Shown one piece after another: positions 24,876 to 33,337 of a stretch of 42,645 bases of DNA; position 1 is the first letter of the stretch, and each line of letters starts with the position of its first letter. Below the pieces are notes generated by a model, which saw only the letters and a program-made list of their open reading frames with translations, was not told where the DNA came from and did not search any database. Location: positions 1 through 42,645 of the forward strand of contig URSS01000023.1 of assembly GCA_900550545.1 (NCBI GenBank). Reading direction: 5' to 3'. The stretch is from an uncultured Lachnobacterium sp. GTDB lineage: Bacteria > Bacillota > Clostridia > Lachnospirales > Lachnospiraceae. The position numbers and the translations under genes are program-made.

Positions 24876-25416
24876 GAAAATGTTCCTCCAGCATATCTAA
24901 TTCCTCGATGTCAATGCAGTTTGGAATTGTATTTTCAATGACTGCTTTTCGGCATGCCTGGTACTCCATCCACATAACACTGTCGATCTCTTCTTTCTGA
25001 ACGACAAAGTCTTCTGCTTCCCGATCCAGCCACATCAGATATACATTGCATACCTGCCGGTCCGTATACGGGTGCTCATGAAATTCGGAAGTGACAGTGA
25101 CACGCTTTTTGCCACAGAATATCAAATCCTCTTCCTTTGCGGTAACTCCAAGTTCTTCGCGAAGTTCACGCAAAGCGGATGATATATAATCCATTCCTGC
25201 CGGGATATGTCCCGCACTGGAAATGTCATAACAGCCCGGAAAGGAATCCTTCTCCATGCATCGTTTCTGCAGGAGAAGTTCGATATTTCCACCCTTTTTG
25301 CGCGCAATCCAAAGATGCGCCGTGCGGTGCTGAATGCCTTCCCTATGGGCAGTCTTACGTTCTACCGTCTTTCCGGTAGGTATTCCATTATCATCTACAA
25401 TATCAAGGATTTCCAT
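24865..25416 (-). CDS. NUDIX hydrolase (IPP-isomerase-like subgroup)
   Basis: A 183-residue protein with VDDNGIPTGKTVERKTAHRE and HRTAHLWI at the N-terminus, as in the Idi-like NUDIX branch, and the NUDIX box GHIPAGMDYISSALRELREELGV near residues 70-92. The REL-REELG core is intact, but the Glu normally six residues after the Gly is Met, which may alter metal binding. The likely reaction is hydrolysis of a nucleoside-diphosphate-linked compound. It sits between metG and tatD with tight spacing, so it forms one operon with them. Confidence 0.88.
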   Translation of the reverse strand: MEILDIVDDNGIPTGKTVERKTAHREGIQHRTAHLWIARKKGGNIELLLQKRCMEKDSFPGCYDISSAGHIPAGMDYISSALRELREELGVTAKEEDLIFCGKKRVTVTSEFHEHPYTDRQVCNVYLMWLDREAEDFVVQKEEIDSVMWMEYQACRKAVIENTIPNCIDIEELDMLEEHFHDI

Positions 25417-25439
25417 ACGCGATCCTCCTGTTTTATCTG

Positions 25440-27428
25440 TTATGCGATCTCAGCTCCTGAAGGCATTGGCTTCTCAGGTGTCATAAGTGACAGCTGGCCA
25501 TTCTCATCCTCTGCGCAAAGCAGCATTCCTTCGGATAAAACGCCTGCAAGCTTGGCTGGCTTTAAGTTCACAAGAACCATAACTTTCTTGCCGACCATCT
25601 CTTCCGGTGAATAATCCTTGCGGATTCCGGATACAATCTGTTTTACCTGAGAACCGATCTTTACCTGGGAACAGAGAAGTTTCTTGGATTTTGGAACTGC
25701 TTCACAGGAAAGGATTTCACCAACCTGGAACTGAAGCTTCATGAAATCATCAAAAGTAATCTCATCCTTTGGTTCAATATCGATTGCAGCTTCCTCTGCT
25801 GTATCAGCGTCACCGTTTAATGCCTTCTGCTCCTTTTCATACTTCTCTTTCTGCTTTGCCTGAATTGCATCTACCTTAGGCATAATCTCTTTTGCATCAA
25901 GTCTTGCGAACAGGATTTCCGGTGTCTCAGTTACCTTTGTTCCGTTTGCGTACAGACCAAACTTATCAAGGTCATCAAAATCACGCAGGCTAGTAGAAAG
26001 CTGTGCAACAATCTTCTCTGCTGTCTCCGGAAGGAAGGAATGAAGCAGGCTTGCACCGATCGTAATGGATTCTGTCAGATTGTAAAGAACCTCTGCAAGA
26101 CGATCCTGCTGTGCCTCGTCCTTTGCAAGTACCCAAGGTGTTGTCTCATCAATGTATTTGTTGCAGCGGCGGAACAGTGCAAATACTTCAGAGATTGCAT
26201 CTGCCACACGAAGTTTCTCCATCTTCTTTGCAATGCGGTCTCTTGCTCCTGTTACAACTGCCTTAAGATCTGCGTCTGCTTCTCCGGTAATGCCTGTGGA
26301 CTTTACAACACCATCAAAATATTTATTGCTCATGGAAACGGTACGGTTTACCAGATTTCCCAGAATATTTGCAAGATCGGAATTGTATCTCTCGATTACC
26401 AGATCCCATGTGATGACACCATCATTTTCGAATGGCATCTCATGAAGTACAAAATAACGTGTCGCATCCACACCAAACAGGTCTACCATATCATCTGCAT
26501 AAATTACGTTTCCTTTGGACTTACTCATCTTGTCACCGCCCTGCAGGAGCCATGGATGACCAAACACCTGCTTCGGAAGCGGAAGATCAAGTGCCATAAG
26601 GAATATCGGCCAGTAAATCGTGTGGAAACGTACGATATCCTTACCGATGAGATGTAAATCTGCCGGCCAGTTTTTCTTAAACAGCTCACTTGAGCCATCC
26701 GGATCATAACCAATCTTTGTGATATAGTTCGTCAAAGCATCCAGCCATACATATACGACATGCTTTGGATCGAAATCTACCGGAATTCCCCAGCTGAAAG
26801 ATGTTCTTGAGACACACAGATCCTGTAATCCCGGAAGAAGGAAGTTGTTCATCATTTCGTTCTTTCTTGAAACCGGCTGAATAAAATCCGGATGTGTATT
26901 GATGTAATCGATCAGACGATCTGCGTATTTGCTCATTTTGAAGAAATATGCCTCTTCTTTTGCAGGCTTTACTTCACGTCCACAGTCCGGGCACTTTCCG
27001 TCTACAAGCTGTGACTCTGTCCAGAAAGACTCACACGGTGTACAGTACATTCCCTCATAAGATCCTTTGTAGATATCTCCTTGATCATAGAGTTTCTTAA
27101 AAATTTTCTTTACACACTTCTCATGATCTTCGTCCGTTGTACGTACGAAATTATCATAAGATGCGTTGACAAGATCCCAGATTCTCTTTACCTCTGTGGA
27201 TACTTCATCAACAAAAGCCTTCGGTGTGATTCCAGCTGCTTCTGCCTTCTCCTGAATTTTCTGTCCATGCTCGTCGGTTCCTGTCTGGAAATAGACATCG
27301 TAACCTTCTGCACGTTTGTATCTTGCGATTGCATCCGCAAGAATGATCTCATATGTGTTTCCAATATGCGGCTTGCCAGATGTGTAGGCAATCGCAGTTG
27401 TCATGTAATACTTTCCCTTATTTGCCAT
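25440..27428 (-). CDS. metG: Methionine--tRNA ligase
   Basis: A 662-residue class I synthetase. HIGH-like GKPHIGNTYE lies near residue 20; zinc-knuckle cysteines are in CTPCESFW and CPDCGRE; the KMSKS loop is GDKMSKSKGNV; a C-terminal tRNA-binding OB domain (about 560-662) has MKLQFQVGEILSCEAVPKSK. The ATG at 27428 has AGGAG just upstream; the longer reading would begin inside the T-box leader. It heads the metG-NUDIX-tatD unit and is controlled by the T-box at 27455-27715. Confidence 0.97.
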   Translation of the reverse strand: MANKGKYYMTTAIAYTSGKPHIGNTYEIILADAIARYKRAEGYDVYFQTGTDEHGQKIQEKAEAAGITPKAFVDEVSTEVKRIWDLVNASYDNFVRTTDEDHEKCVKKIFKKLYDQGDIYKGSYEGMYCTPCESFWTESQLVDGKCPDCGREVKPAKEEAYFFKMSKYADRLIDYINTHPDFIQPVSRKNEMMNNFLLPGLQDLCVSRTSFSWGIPVDFDPKHVVYVWLDALTNYITKIGYDPDGSSELFKKNWPADLHLIGKDIVRFHTIYWPIFLMALDLPLPKQVFGHPWLLQGGDKMSKSKGNVIYADDMVDLFGVDATRYFVLHEMPFENDGVITWDLVIERYNSDLANILGNLVNRTVSMSNKYFDGVVKSTGITGEADADLKAVVTGARDRIAKKMEKLRVADAISEVFALFRRCNKYIDETTPWVLAKDEAQQDRLAEVLYNLTESITIGASLLHSFLPETAEKIVAQLSTSLRDFDDLDKFGLYANGTKVTETPEILFARLDAKEIMPKVDAIQAKQKEKYEKEQKALNGDADTAEEAAIDIEPKDEITFDDFMKLQFQVGEILSCEAVPKSKKLLCSQVKIGSQVKQIVSGIRKDYSPEEMVGKKVMVLVNLKPAKLAGVLSEGMLLCAEDENGQLSLMTPEKPMPSGAEIA

Positions 27429-27454
27429 GGTTTTGCTCCTTTTTTTATAAATGT

Positions 27455-27715
27455 AAAAAAGCCCGTCTTCCGGAAATCCAGAAGACGAGCTATAATCCCG
27501 TGATACCACTTCTATTCACTGATACCCAACGATATCAGCCTCATTGTCCGCTATAACAGGCGGTCCCGTCAGAGCCTGGCCTTTGATTGCTCATGTATTT
27601 ATCTCCAGTTCGTCTCTGCCACTCCAAAGCCATCTTCCATCCGCTTTCCCTCATTTCCTCTCAGCCTTCCCGGAAATTTCTCTGTAAAGATTCTGCTGAT
27701 GTACTCTCTTTTTCC
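27455..27715 (-). promoter_or_regulatory. T-box riboswitch of metG
   Basis: On the minus strand, the T-box core AGAAGTGGTATCACGGG (27498-27514) is followed by a terminator hairpin with GTCTTC/GAAGAC arms and six T (27455-27492), directly before metG. Upstream 200 bases form the stem I and II/III region. An ATG at 27593-27595 is a candidate specifier codon, though I did not fold the RNA. Uncharged tRNA-Met should relieve termination. Confidence 0.9.
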
Positions 27716-27724
27716 CAGTGTTTT

Positions 27725-27753
27725 CTATATCATAGTATGATATGAGGGTCAAA
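27725..27753 (-). promoter_or_regulatory. Candidate metG promoter, -35 box inside a mobile repeat
   Basis: TTGACC (27748-27753), 17 nt, then TATAGA (27725-27730) on the minus strand. The -35 hexamer belongs to the terminal inverted repeat of the element at 27738-27817, while the -10 lies in flanking DNA. Confidence 0.55.
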
Positions 27754-27817
27754 AGGTATTTTGCCCCTCATTTATGATTAATCAGATTACTACATGCTAC
27801 GCATTCCTTTAATCATA
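27738..27817 (-). repeat. Dispersed MITE-like repeat, copy 2 (internally deleted)
   Basis: Bases 27738-27808 are the reverse complement of 36704-36774 (71 identical bases). The outer end, 27807-27817, matches the left end of the 36559 copy (ATGATTAAAGG). The middle of the longer copy is missing, with the join inside a G-run shared by both deletion edges. AGT flanks both sides as a possible 3-bp target duplication. Confidence 0.8.
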
Positions 27818-27878
27818 GTATATCCAAATAATAACCGATTCATTCGGATTTGTAAAGTGGCGAGATCATAAAGTTCTA

Positions 27879-28565
27879 TCATTTCGATGTTTTCTCTACT
27901 TCTTCATACAGATCACCCGCTACTTCCTTTAATTTTTCTTTTTCTTGTTCACCCAAGGTTTCATCGTATACATTATCCTTTATTTGCTGTTCCATATTCT
28001 GCTGTTGTACAATATCATCATAGTTGTTATTCTCAGAATAGCCTACAATATCACTTTCATTTTGTGTCAATTCATTCATATATTTTCGAATTGCGAGATT
28101 CTCCATAATGACCACTTTCATTTGTTTCCAATAATTCTCTTCACCTCCAAAACCATCAAAATAGGCTTGTATATCTTCCTTATTTTCAGCGTTTTCCAAG
28201 CTGTCCTTCACCAAATTTTTGTATGCTTTATATTCTTCATCCGTTACTTTAATTCCCGATTTAACAGCTTCTGCATACAAACTTTTTTTGGTAACCACCA
28301 ACTTTGTTGCACTTTCAATAATTTCTTCCTTAGTTTTTCCCTGATCCATATTTCCGATAATAGCAGCGGTTAATTCCCCTTTAGTTACTTCTACACCTTT
28401 AGCAGAAAATACAACCTGATCTGCATCCTGGTTTTTGACTATATCTGAGATTTTCTCTCCTTTTTTTGCAAAAGCATTATCATCATTTGCCTTAAAAACT
28501 GCTGGTATACTAAGAATGATCAATAATGCACATACCGTCAACATACTAATTATCTTTTTCTTCAT
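27879..28565 (-). CDS. Secreted helical protein with SurA-N-like features
   Basis: A 228-residue exported protein. The signal peptide (MKKKIISMLTVCALLIILSI) follows AGGGAGGGG. The mature part is helical and charged: VVFSAKGVEVTKGELTAAII, TKEEIIESATKLVVTKKSLY, AEAVKSGIKVTDEEYKAYK. This resembles the N-terminal domain of SurA/PrsA-type foldases, but no PPIase domain follows, and there is no lipobox Cys. It may be a chaperone-like or hypothetical secreted factor. It lies 17 bases downstream of the other small secreted gene and is probably co-transcribed with it. Confidence 0.75.
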   Translation of the reverse strand: MKKKIISMLTVCALLIILSIPAVFKANDDNAFAKKGEKISDIVKNQDADQVVFSAKGVEVTKGELTAAIIGNMDQGKTKEEIIESATKLVVTKKSLYAEAVKSGIKVTDEEYKAYKNLVKDSLENAENKEDIQAYFDGFGGEENYWKQMKVVIMENLAIRKYMNELTQNESDIVGYSENNNYDDIVQQQNMEQQIKDNVYDETLGEQEKEKLKEVAGDLYEEVEKTSK

Positions 28566-28582
28566 AAAAATCCCCTCCCTCT

Positions 28583-29107
28583 TTATTTGTTTCCAAGCTT
28601 TAATTTTACACTATTTCCATACCACGGTGTGACCATATAATCACTATTTCCAACCATATAGCCCTGCATCAAATAGTATCCATTTCCGCTAGAATATCCA
28701 ACATTCGTCGTATTCTTTTTTGAATATACAATCTGTGTTCCTATAGATACTAGTTGATCTTCTTTCGTCCATGGAGAAAATGTCTTAACCGTATTTCCAT
28801 TTGCATCAACAAATTTAGGATCTGATGAATAAGTGACTTGTGGTATTGTATATGAAGCTACATATTTATACGTTATACTACCACTTCGGTCTGTATAACT
28901 CCTTATTCCACCATGTTCTGAATACACCTGGGTTACAACCGCTGTCACTGTGGCACTACATGTTTCTCCATCAGTTGAAACAAATGCATATGTCTTTGGT
29001 ACATTTTTTATTAATGTAGCTGCATCAACCTTCTGCACTCCCCCATATCCTAATACCAAAAAGCAAATAACCATGCAAATAACATTTTGTGTTCTTTTCT
29101 TTATCAT
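28583..29107 (-). CDS. Small secreted hypothetical protein
   Basis: A 174-residue protein with signal peptide (MIKKRTQNVICMVICFLVLG, cut near VDA) and a predicted all-beta mature part: TYAFVSTDGETCSATVTAVV, SITYKYVASYTIPQVTYSS, GYYLMQGYMVGNSDY. No family was recognised. It starts after GGAGGAAAAGGT and forms a pair with the SurA-N-like gene downstream. Confidence 0.75.
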   Translation of the reverse strand: MIKKRTQNVICMVICFLVLGYGGVQKVDAATLIKNVPKTYAFVSTDGETCSATVTAVVTQVYSEHGGIRSYTDRSGSITYKYVASYTIPQVTYSSDPKFVDANGNTVKTFSPWTKEDQLVSIGTQIVYSKKNTTNVGYSSGNGYYLMQGYMVGNSDYMVTPWYGNSVKLKLGNK

Positions 29108-29244
29108 ACCTTTTCCTCCTCATCACAAACATTAGTTTCACAGTATCTTAATATTCTTTGTTTTTCTCATTCCCCCTTCTCCCAATTTTTAAATCAACCA
29201 TTTTATTAATTTAAACATACTACACTAAATACTATTCTGTCAAT

Positions 29245-29293
29245 ATATTTAGGTTTACTAAATATTTATTTCCCTAATTTTATATGCTATAAT
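29245..29293 (+). promoter_or_regulatory. Dyad and -10 box before the PadR pseudogene
   Basis: ATATTTAG (29245-29252) and CTAAATAT (29258-29265) are perfect 8-bp arms with a 5-nt spacer. TATAAT lies at 29288-29293, preceding AAAGGAG. This is a plausible operator for the former PadR regulator; the -35 box is not clear. Confidence 0.45.
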
Positions 29294-29315
29294 TTTTAAA
29301 TAAAAGGAGACTTCT

Positions 29316-29648
29316 ATAGATCGTCGCGACAATTTTAAAAAGGGCTCTATCGAAATGCTAGCTTTAAAAATTTTATCCGAAAAAGATTGCTATGGATATG
29401 AATTATGCCAATTAATGAATGAACGCTCCAACGGAATTATTGTAGTGCCTGAAGGATCTTTATACCCAGCATTATATAAATTGGCCGATTGAAACTATAT
29501 CTCGTCCTATGAAAAGCAAGTAGGAATCCGTCGCAAACGCACCTATTACCATATGGAATCGCAAGGCCTTTCATATTTATATGAACTAATTGATGCATAC
29601 ACCGAAATTTCTAACGGAATAACTTCTGTACTAAATTGGAAGGGTTAA
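29316..29648 (+). pseudogene. PadR family transcriptional regulator, broken
   Basis: The frame from 29316 encodes a nearly full PadR protein of 110 codons: NFKKGSIEMLALKILSEKDC, YGYELCQLMNERSNGI, VPEGSLYPALYKL, then RRKRTYYHMESQGLSYLYEL. At the expected start, 6 bases after GGAG, stands ATA instead of ATG. Codon 59 is TGA (29490-29492) where the winged-helix turn needs a sense residue. Both could be single G-to-A changes. The rest of the frame is open and well conserved, so inactivation is recent or sequencing should be checked. Confidence 0.75.
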
Positions 29649-29649
29649 T

Positions 29650-29818
29650 ATGAAAAATAAACAGAAATTATTATCTACAAATAATCCTACGCATTCTATT
29701 TATCAGTGCATTTGTATGTTGTATTTTATATGGCATCAATTGTTACCGAGCTTATCTACATTGTATACAAAGTGAACCAGTATATATGTACGAAGAAATA
29801 TCAACTGACAAAAGATGA
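29650..29818 (+). pseudogene. Small membrane-protein gene with frameshift, downstream of padR
   Basis: ATG at 29650, two bases after the PadR stop, begins MKNKQK. The following frame, shifted relative to it near 29668, gives YYLQIILRILFISAFVCCIL, then YGINCYRAYLHCIQ and a stop at 29816-29818: one membrane helix plus a short outer tail. A membrane protein in a PadR operon is common, but no family was identified. The next 110 bases hold a further unidentified coding-like fragment ending near 29928 (GKTVRVYKGIAFKRI), again plus strand. Confidence 0.45.
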
Positions 29819-29936
29819 TCTGTCGGATTTAGACGGCACCGTGCAATGGATCTGCGAAAGTCCCTTCCGTCCTCACCATAAGCGGAAAAACTGTCCGAGT
29901 GTATAAAGGGATTGCTTTTAAAAGAATATAAGCCAA

Positions 29937-29980
29937 AGGCAGAGTCTTCGAATTTGAAAACTCCGCCTTTTCTTTCATCT
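29937..29980 (+). terminator. Imperfect intrinsic terminator
   Basis: AAAGGCAGAGT pairs with ACTCCGCCTTT around a short inner stem, followed by TTCTTT. It follows the coding-like fragment ending near 29928 and precedes the convergent antiporter end by about 90 bases. Confidence 0.6.
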
Positions 29981-30073
29981 TGGTTAACCCAACGGTTAAC
30001 CCTAATATCCAGCCTCTTTCATTGCTCATTGTCTCTCATAAGTAATGTCATATATTCCACCTTTCCTGATCAT

Positions 30074-31063
30074 CTATCTCATGCAAATATACACAACATA
30101 CAGCACATACAACAGCACCATGATCAATCCTTCGCCACGCTTGATTTCTTTCTTTGTCCAGGCAAAAAGCCATACGATCAAACTGAACACAAGAAGAATT
30201 ACAATATCGATCACATTCTCGGTAAGGAACGCCATCGGGCTGATTGCGCCTGCAATACCCAAAACAAACAGGATATTAAATACGTTAGAACCGATTGCAT
30301 TACCCAATGCCATATCGACTTCATTCTTACGGGCTGCAACGATGGAAGTCACAAGCTCCGGAAGCGAAGTTCCGACAGACACAATGGTCAATCCGATCAA
30401 TGTCTGGCTCATTCCGAATTTTGCGGCGATATTACTTGCACTGTCTACGACCACATCGCCACCTATAATAATTCCGACCGCTCCGATTACAATGAATAAA
30501 AGGCTCTTCCATACCGGCATAATTTTGATTTCCTCTGCCGCCTCAATTTCTTCACTTGCAACCACATTTCCTTGCTTGCTGGCTTTCATGGCACTGCGGA
30601 TCATAAGTCCAATAAACCCCGCAAAGAGAATAAGGAAAATGACACCATCTGCATGTCCCAATGACATTGGTCCGATCAGCCCCAGAACCAAAAGCAAAAT
30701 AGCGCAAATAACAGAAAACGGAAAATCCCTTTTTAAAGTTGCTTTGTTGACAGCTACCGGTGTCATGATCGCACACACACCGATTACCATCATAAGGTTA
30801 AAAATATTCGATCCAATAACATTACTGACAGCAAGTGCATTTTTATTTGCAATGGAAGCTGTCACGGATACGGCTGCCTCCGGCAGTGATGTTCCCATTG
30901 CAACAATCGTCAGTCCGATAATAATGGACGGTACTTTAAACTTCTTGGCAATACTTGAACTTCCTTCAACAAAAATATCTGCCCCCTTTACAAGAAATAC
31001 AAATCCAATTACCAGAAATAATATTGCCAGTGGCAATGCGCAGTTTGTAATAAACTCTGTCAT
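30074..31063 (-). CDS. Calcium/sodium antiporter (CaCA family, YrbG-like)
   Basis: A 329-residue protein with about ten membrane segments. Two alpha-repeats carry the ion-binding signature: IGLTIVAMGTSLPEAAVSVT with AVSNVIGSNIFN in the first half, and IGLTIVSVGTSLPELVTSIV with ALGNAIGSNVFN in the second. A cytosolic loop lies between (residues about 150-190). It exchanges Ca or another divalent ion for Na across the membrane. The gene follows mntP by 42 bases and may share its Mn-responsive leader. Confidence 0.95.
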   Translation of the reverse strand: MTEFITNCALPLAILFLVIGFVFLVKGADIFVEGSSSIAKKFKVPSIIIGLTIVAMGTSLPEAAVSVTASIANKNALAVSNVIGSNIFNLMMVIGVCAIMTPVAVNKATLKRDFPFSVICAILLLVLGLIGPMSLGHADGVIFLILFAGFIGLMIRSAMKASKQGNVVASEEIEAAEEIKIMPVWKSLLFIVIGAVGIIIGGDVVVDSASNIAAKFGMSQTLIGLTIVSVGTSLPELVTSIVAARKNEVDMALGNAIGSNVFNILFVLGIAGAISPMAFLTENVIDIVILLVFSLIVWLFAWTKKEIKRGEGLIMVLLYVLYVVYICMR

Positions 31064-31105
31064 AATAATCTCCTTTTTTCGTACTGTCCTCGATACTCCA
31101 ATTCT

Positions 31106-31687
31106 TTAGAATGGAAGTATGCCCAAATGCTCGAGAAGTATTTTTAATCCAATCAGAATTAAAATAATTCCTCCTATAATCTCCGCCTTCTTTTTGTAAC
31201 GTGTTCCAAAGAAATTGCCTACGATCACGCCCACAATAGAAAGTACAAATGTGGTGCAGCCAATGATTACAATTGCTTCTATGATCGGTGTATCAAGAAA
31301 TGCGAATGTGATTCCTACCGCCAGTGCATCGATGCTTGTCGCTACTGCCAGAAGAAACATTTCCTTATGATCAAGTGGCTGATTCTTTTTTCCCACTACC
31401 TCATGATCTCTGTCACGAACGGCTTCCACAACCATCTTTCCACCGATACATACAAGCAGAATAAATGCGATCCAATGATCGATCGAGGTAATATACTGCT
31501 GGAATCGGATTCCGAGAAACCAGCCGATCAATGGCATCAGCGCCTGAAATCCTCCAAAGTACAAACCGATGGTAAATGCTTGCTTTTTGTTGATTTTCTC
31601 CATTCCAAGTCCCTTGCAGATTGATACTGCAAAAGCGTCCATGGACAAACCAACACCGATCAAAAACAACTCGATAATTAGTGCCAT
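31106..31687 (-). CDS. mntP: Manganese efflux pump MntP
   Basis: A 193-residue protein with six membrane segments. FLIGVGLSMDAFAVSICKGL (residues about 7-26) and LAVATSIDALAVGITFAFL carry the paired Asp residues of MntP; GFQALMPLIGWFLG is the conserved segment 2. It exports Mn2+. It is preceded by a leader with the hallmarks of a manganese riboswitch and followed by a CaCA antiporter, which fits a cation-homeostasis operon. The start follows GGAGAAGATGC. Confidence 0.96.
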   Translation of the reverse strand: MALIIELFLIGVGLSMDAFAVSICKGLGMEKINKKQAFTIGLYFGGFQALMPLIGWFLGIRFQQYITSIDHWIAFILLVCIGGKMVVEAVRDRDHEVVGKKNQPLDHKEMFLLAVATSIDALAVGITFAFLDTPIIEAIVIIGCTTFVLSIVGVIVGNFFGTRYKKKAEIIGGIILILIGLKILLEHLGILPF

Positions 31688-31776
31688 GCATCTTCTCCTT
31701 TTCTCCTAGTGTCTCTTTTGTAGTCCATAACATACATCGGTGTGCTTTTTACATAGCAATTCCATCTTTTAAACAA

Positions 31777-31930
31777 ACAAAAAACTCACGCATACAAAGA
31801 TAGACTACCTCTATCAATGTATACATGAGTCTCATTCTTTAAGATTTGCCAGGTCATACGACCGGGACTGTTGACAAACCACACTGTGTGCGAACTACTC
31901 CCTCACATGGTGCCTTATAAAATTTACGAA
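31777..31930 (-). promoter_or_regulatory. Probable yybP-ykoY (Mn2+) riboswitch with terminator upstream of mntP
   Basis: On the minus strand, GAGGGAGTAG (about 31895-31904) is followed by GTCAACA, a small hairpin with CCGG/CTGG, GGCAAATCTTAAAG and GAGACTCA, which resemble the conserved L1, loop and 3' elements of yybP-ykoY aptamers. A long terminator hairpin (31783-31830: ACTCA.GATAGA...TCTATC..TGAGT) with TTTTTTG then precedes mntP by about 90 bases. The aptamer match is from memory; the terminator is directly visible. Confidence 0.72.
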
Positions 31931-32005
31931 GCGTTATGCTGCCACCTGTTTGAATGGCTTTTTAAAAGAATAACAGAGAGGCAATCCGTTAGTCAACCCG
32001 AACTT

Positions 32006-33235
32006 CTAGTTTGTTGCAACTACCTTTGCAAACTTTTTCTTTCCGCGTTTTACAACCTTGCCTTCGCCAGCAAAATCATCCAGTGTATAGGTTGCGCCGA
32101 TATCCGTTACTTTCTCTCCATCGACACTGACTCCACCCTGCTGCACACCACGGCGTGCCTCGGAACGGCTCTCGCAAAGGCCGGCTTTTACTAATACCGC
32201 CATGATATCCATGGTTCCATTTGCGAAATCATCTGCATTCACCTCGATCGTAGGCATATTAGCAGATGCTCCTGCGCCTGAGAACAATGCATGAGAAGCC
32301 TCTTTTGCTTTCTCTGCCTCTTCCTCGCCGTGTACCATCTTGGTAAGCTCGAATGCAAGAATCTCTTTTGCTTCGTTCAGCTGTGCGCCTTCCCACTTGT
32401 CCATCTCATCAATCTGCTCAAGTGGCAGGAATGTCAGCATACGCAGGCATTTTAATACATCCGCATCCGATACGTTTCTCCAGTACTGGAAGAAATCAAA
32501 TGGGGATGTTTTGTTTGGATCAAGCCATACGGCACCGGACTGTGTCTTTCCCATCTTCTTTCCTTCGGAATTCAAAAGCAGATTGATGGTCATGGCATAT
32601 GCGTCTTTTCCAAGCTTACGACGAATCAGCTCGGTGCCACCAAGCATGTTGCTCCACTGATCATCTCCACCAAACTCCATGTTACATCCATATTTCTGGA
32701 ATAAGGTATAGAAATCGTAACTCTGCATGATCATGTAATTGAATTCCAGGAAGCTTAATCCCTTCTCCATACGCTGCTTGTAGCATTCTGCAGTAAGCAT
32801 ACGGTTTACAGAGAAATGCGCACCAACTTCACGCAATACATCTACATAATTTAAATCCATCAGCCAGTCTGCATTATTTACCAGCATTGCCTTGTCTTCA
32901 CCGAACTCGATGAAACGGCTCATCTGTTTCTTGAAGCACTCTACATTATGGTTAATGGTCTCTTTTGTCATCATCTGACGCATGTCGGTACGTCCGGACG
33001 GGTCACCGATCATAGCGGTTCCGCCACCAATCAGTGCGATTGGTTTGTTTCCTGCCATCTGAAGACGTTTCATAAGGCAAAGCGCCATGAAATGTCCTAC
33101 ATGAAGGCTGTCTGCTGTCGGGTCAAAGCCGATGTAAAATACGGCTTTTCCATTATTGATTAATTCTTTGATTTCTTCTTCATCGGTTACCTGGGCAATG
33201 AGACCGCGGGCAACTAATTCGTCATATACTGTCAT
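32006..33235 (-). CDS. tyrS: Tyrosine--tRNA ligase
   Basis: A 409-residue class I synthetase. It shows GFDPTADSLHVGHFMALC (HIGH-type), tyrosine-binding YDFYTLF and GGDDQWSNM, the KMSKS equivalent GKKMGKTQSG, and a C-terminal S4 domain (SRSEARRGVQQGGVSVDGEK). The ATG at 33235 follows GAGGAGGAACAAA; the upstream ATG at 33250 is part of that site. It is controlled by the T-box at 33338-33630. Confidence 0.97.
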   Translation of the reverse strand: MTVYDELVARGLIAQVTDEEEIKELINNGKAVFYIGFDPTADSLHVGHFMALCLMKRLQMAGNKPIALIGGGTAMIGDPSGRTDMRQMMTKETINHNVECFKKQMSRFIEFGEDKAMLVNNADWLMDLNYVDVLREVGAHFSVNRMLTAECYKQRMEKGLSFLEFNYMIMQSYDFYTLFQKYGCNMEFGGDDQWSNMLGGTELIRRKLGKDAYAMTINLLLNSEGKKMGKTQSGAVWLDPNKTSPFDFFQYWRNVSDADVLKCLRMLTFLPLEQIDEMDKWEGAQLNEAKEILAFELTKMVHGEEEAEKAKEASHALFSGAGASANMPTIEVNADDFANGTMDIMAVLVKAGLCESRSEARRGVQQGGVSVDGEKVTDIGATYTLDDFAGEGKVVKRGKKKFAKVVATN

Positions 33236-33337
33236 TTTGTTCCTCCTCATTTTCTGGTTTTCAAAAATTCATCTAAAAATGAATTTCGTCGCATAGATAG
33301 GTTTTTCCTTTGAAATTCAAAAGAATTTCCTATATAG

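Noticed and set aside
26040..26657. 205-residue plus-strand open frame inside metG
   Set aside because: Antisense to conserved synthetase motifs; cysteine-rich composition is an artefact of the reverse reading.
30045..31109. 354-residue plus-strand open frame
   Set aside because: It is the exact antisense of the CaCA antiporter, is rich in I, T, P and S as expected from mirrored hydrophobic codons, and has no ribosome binding site.
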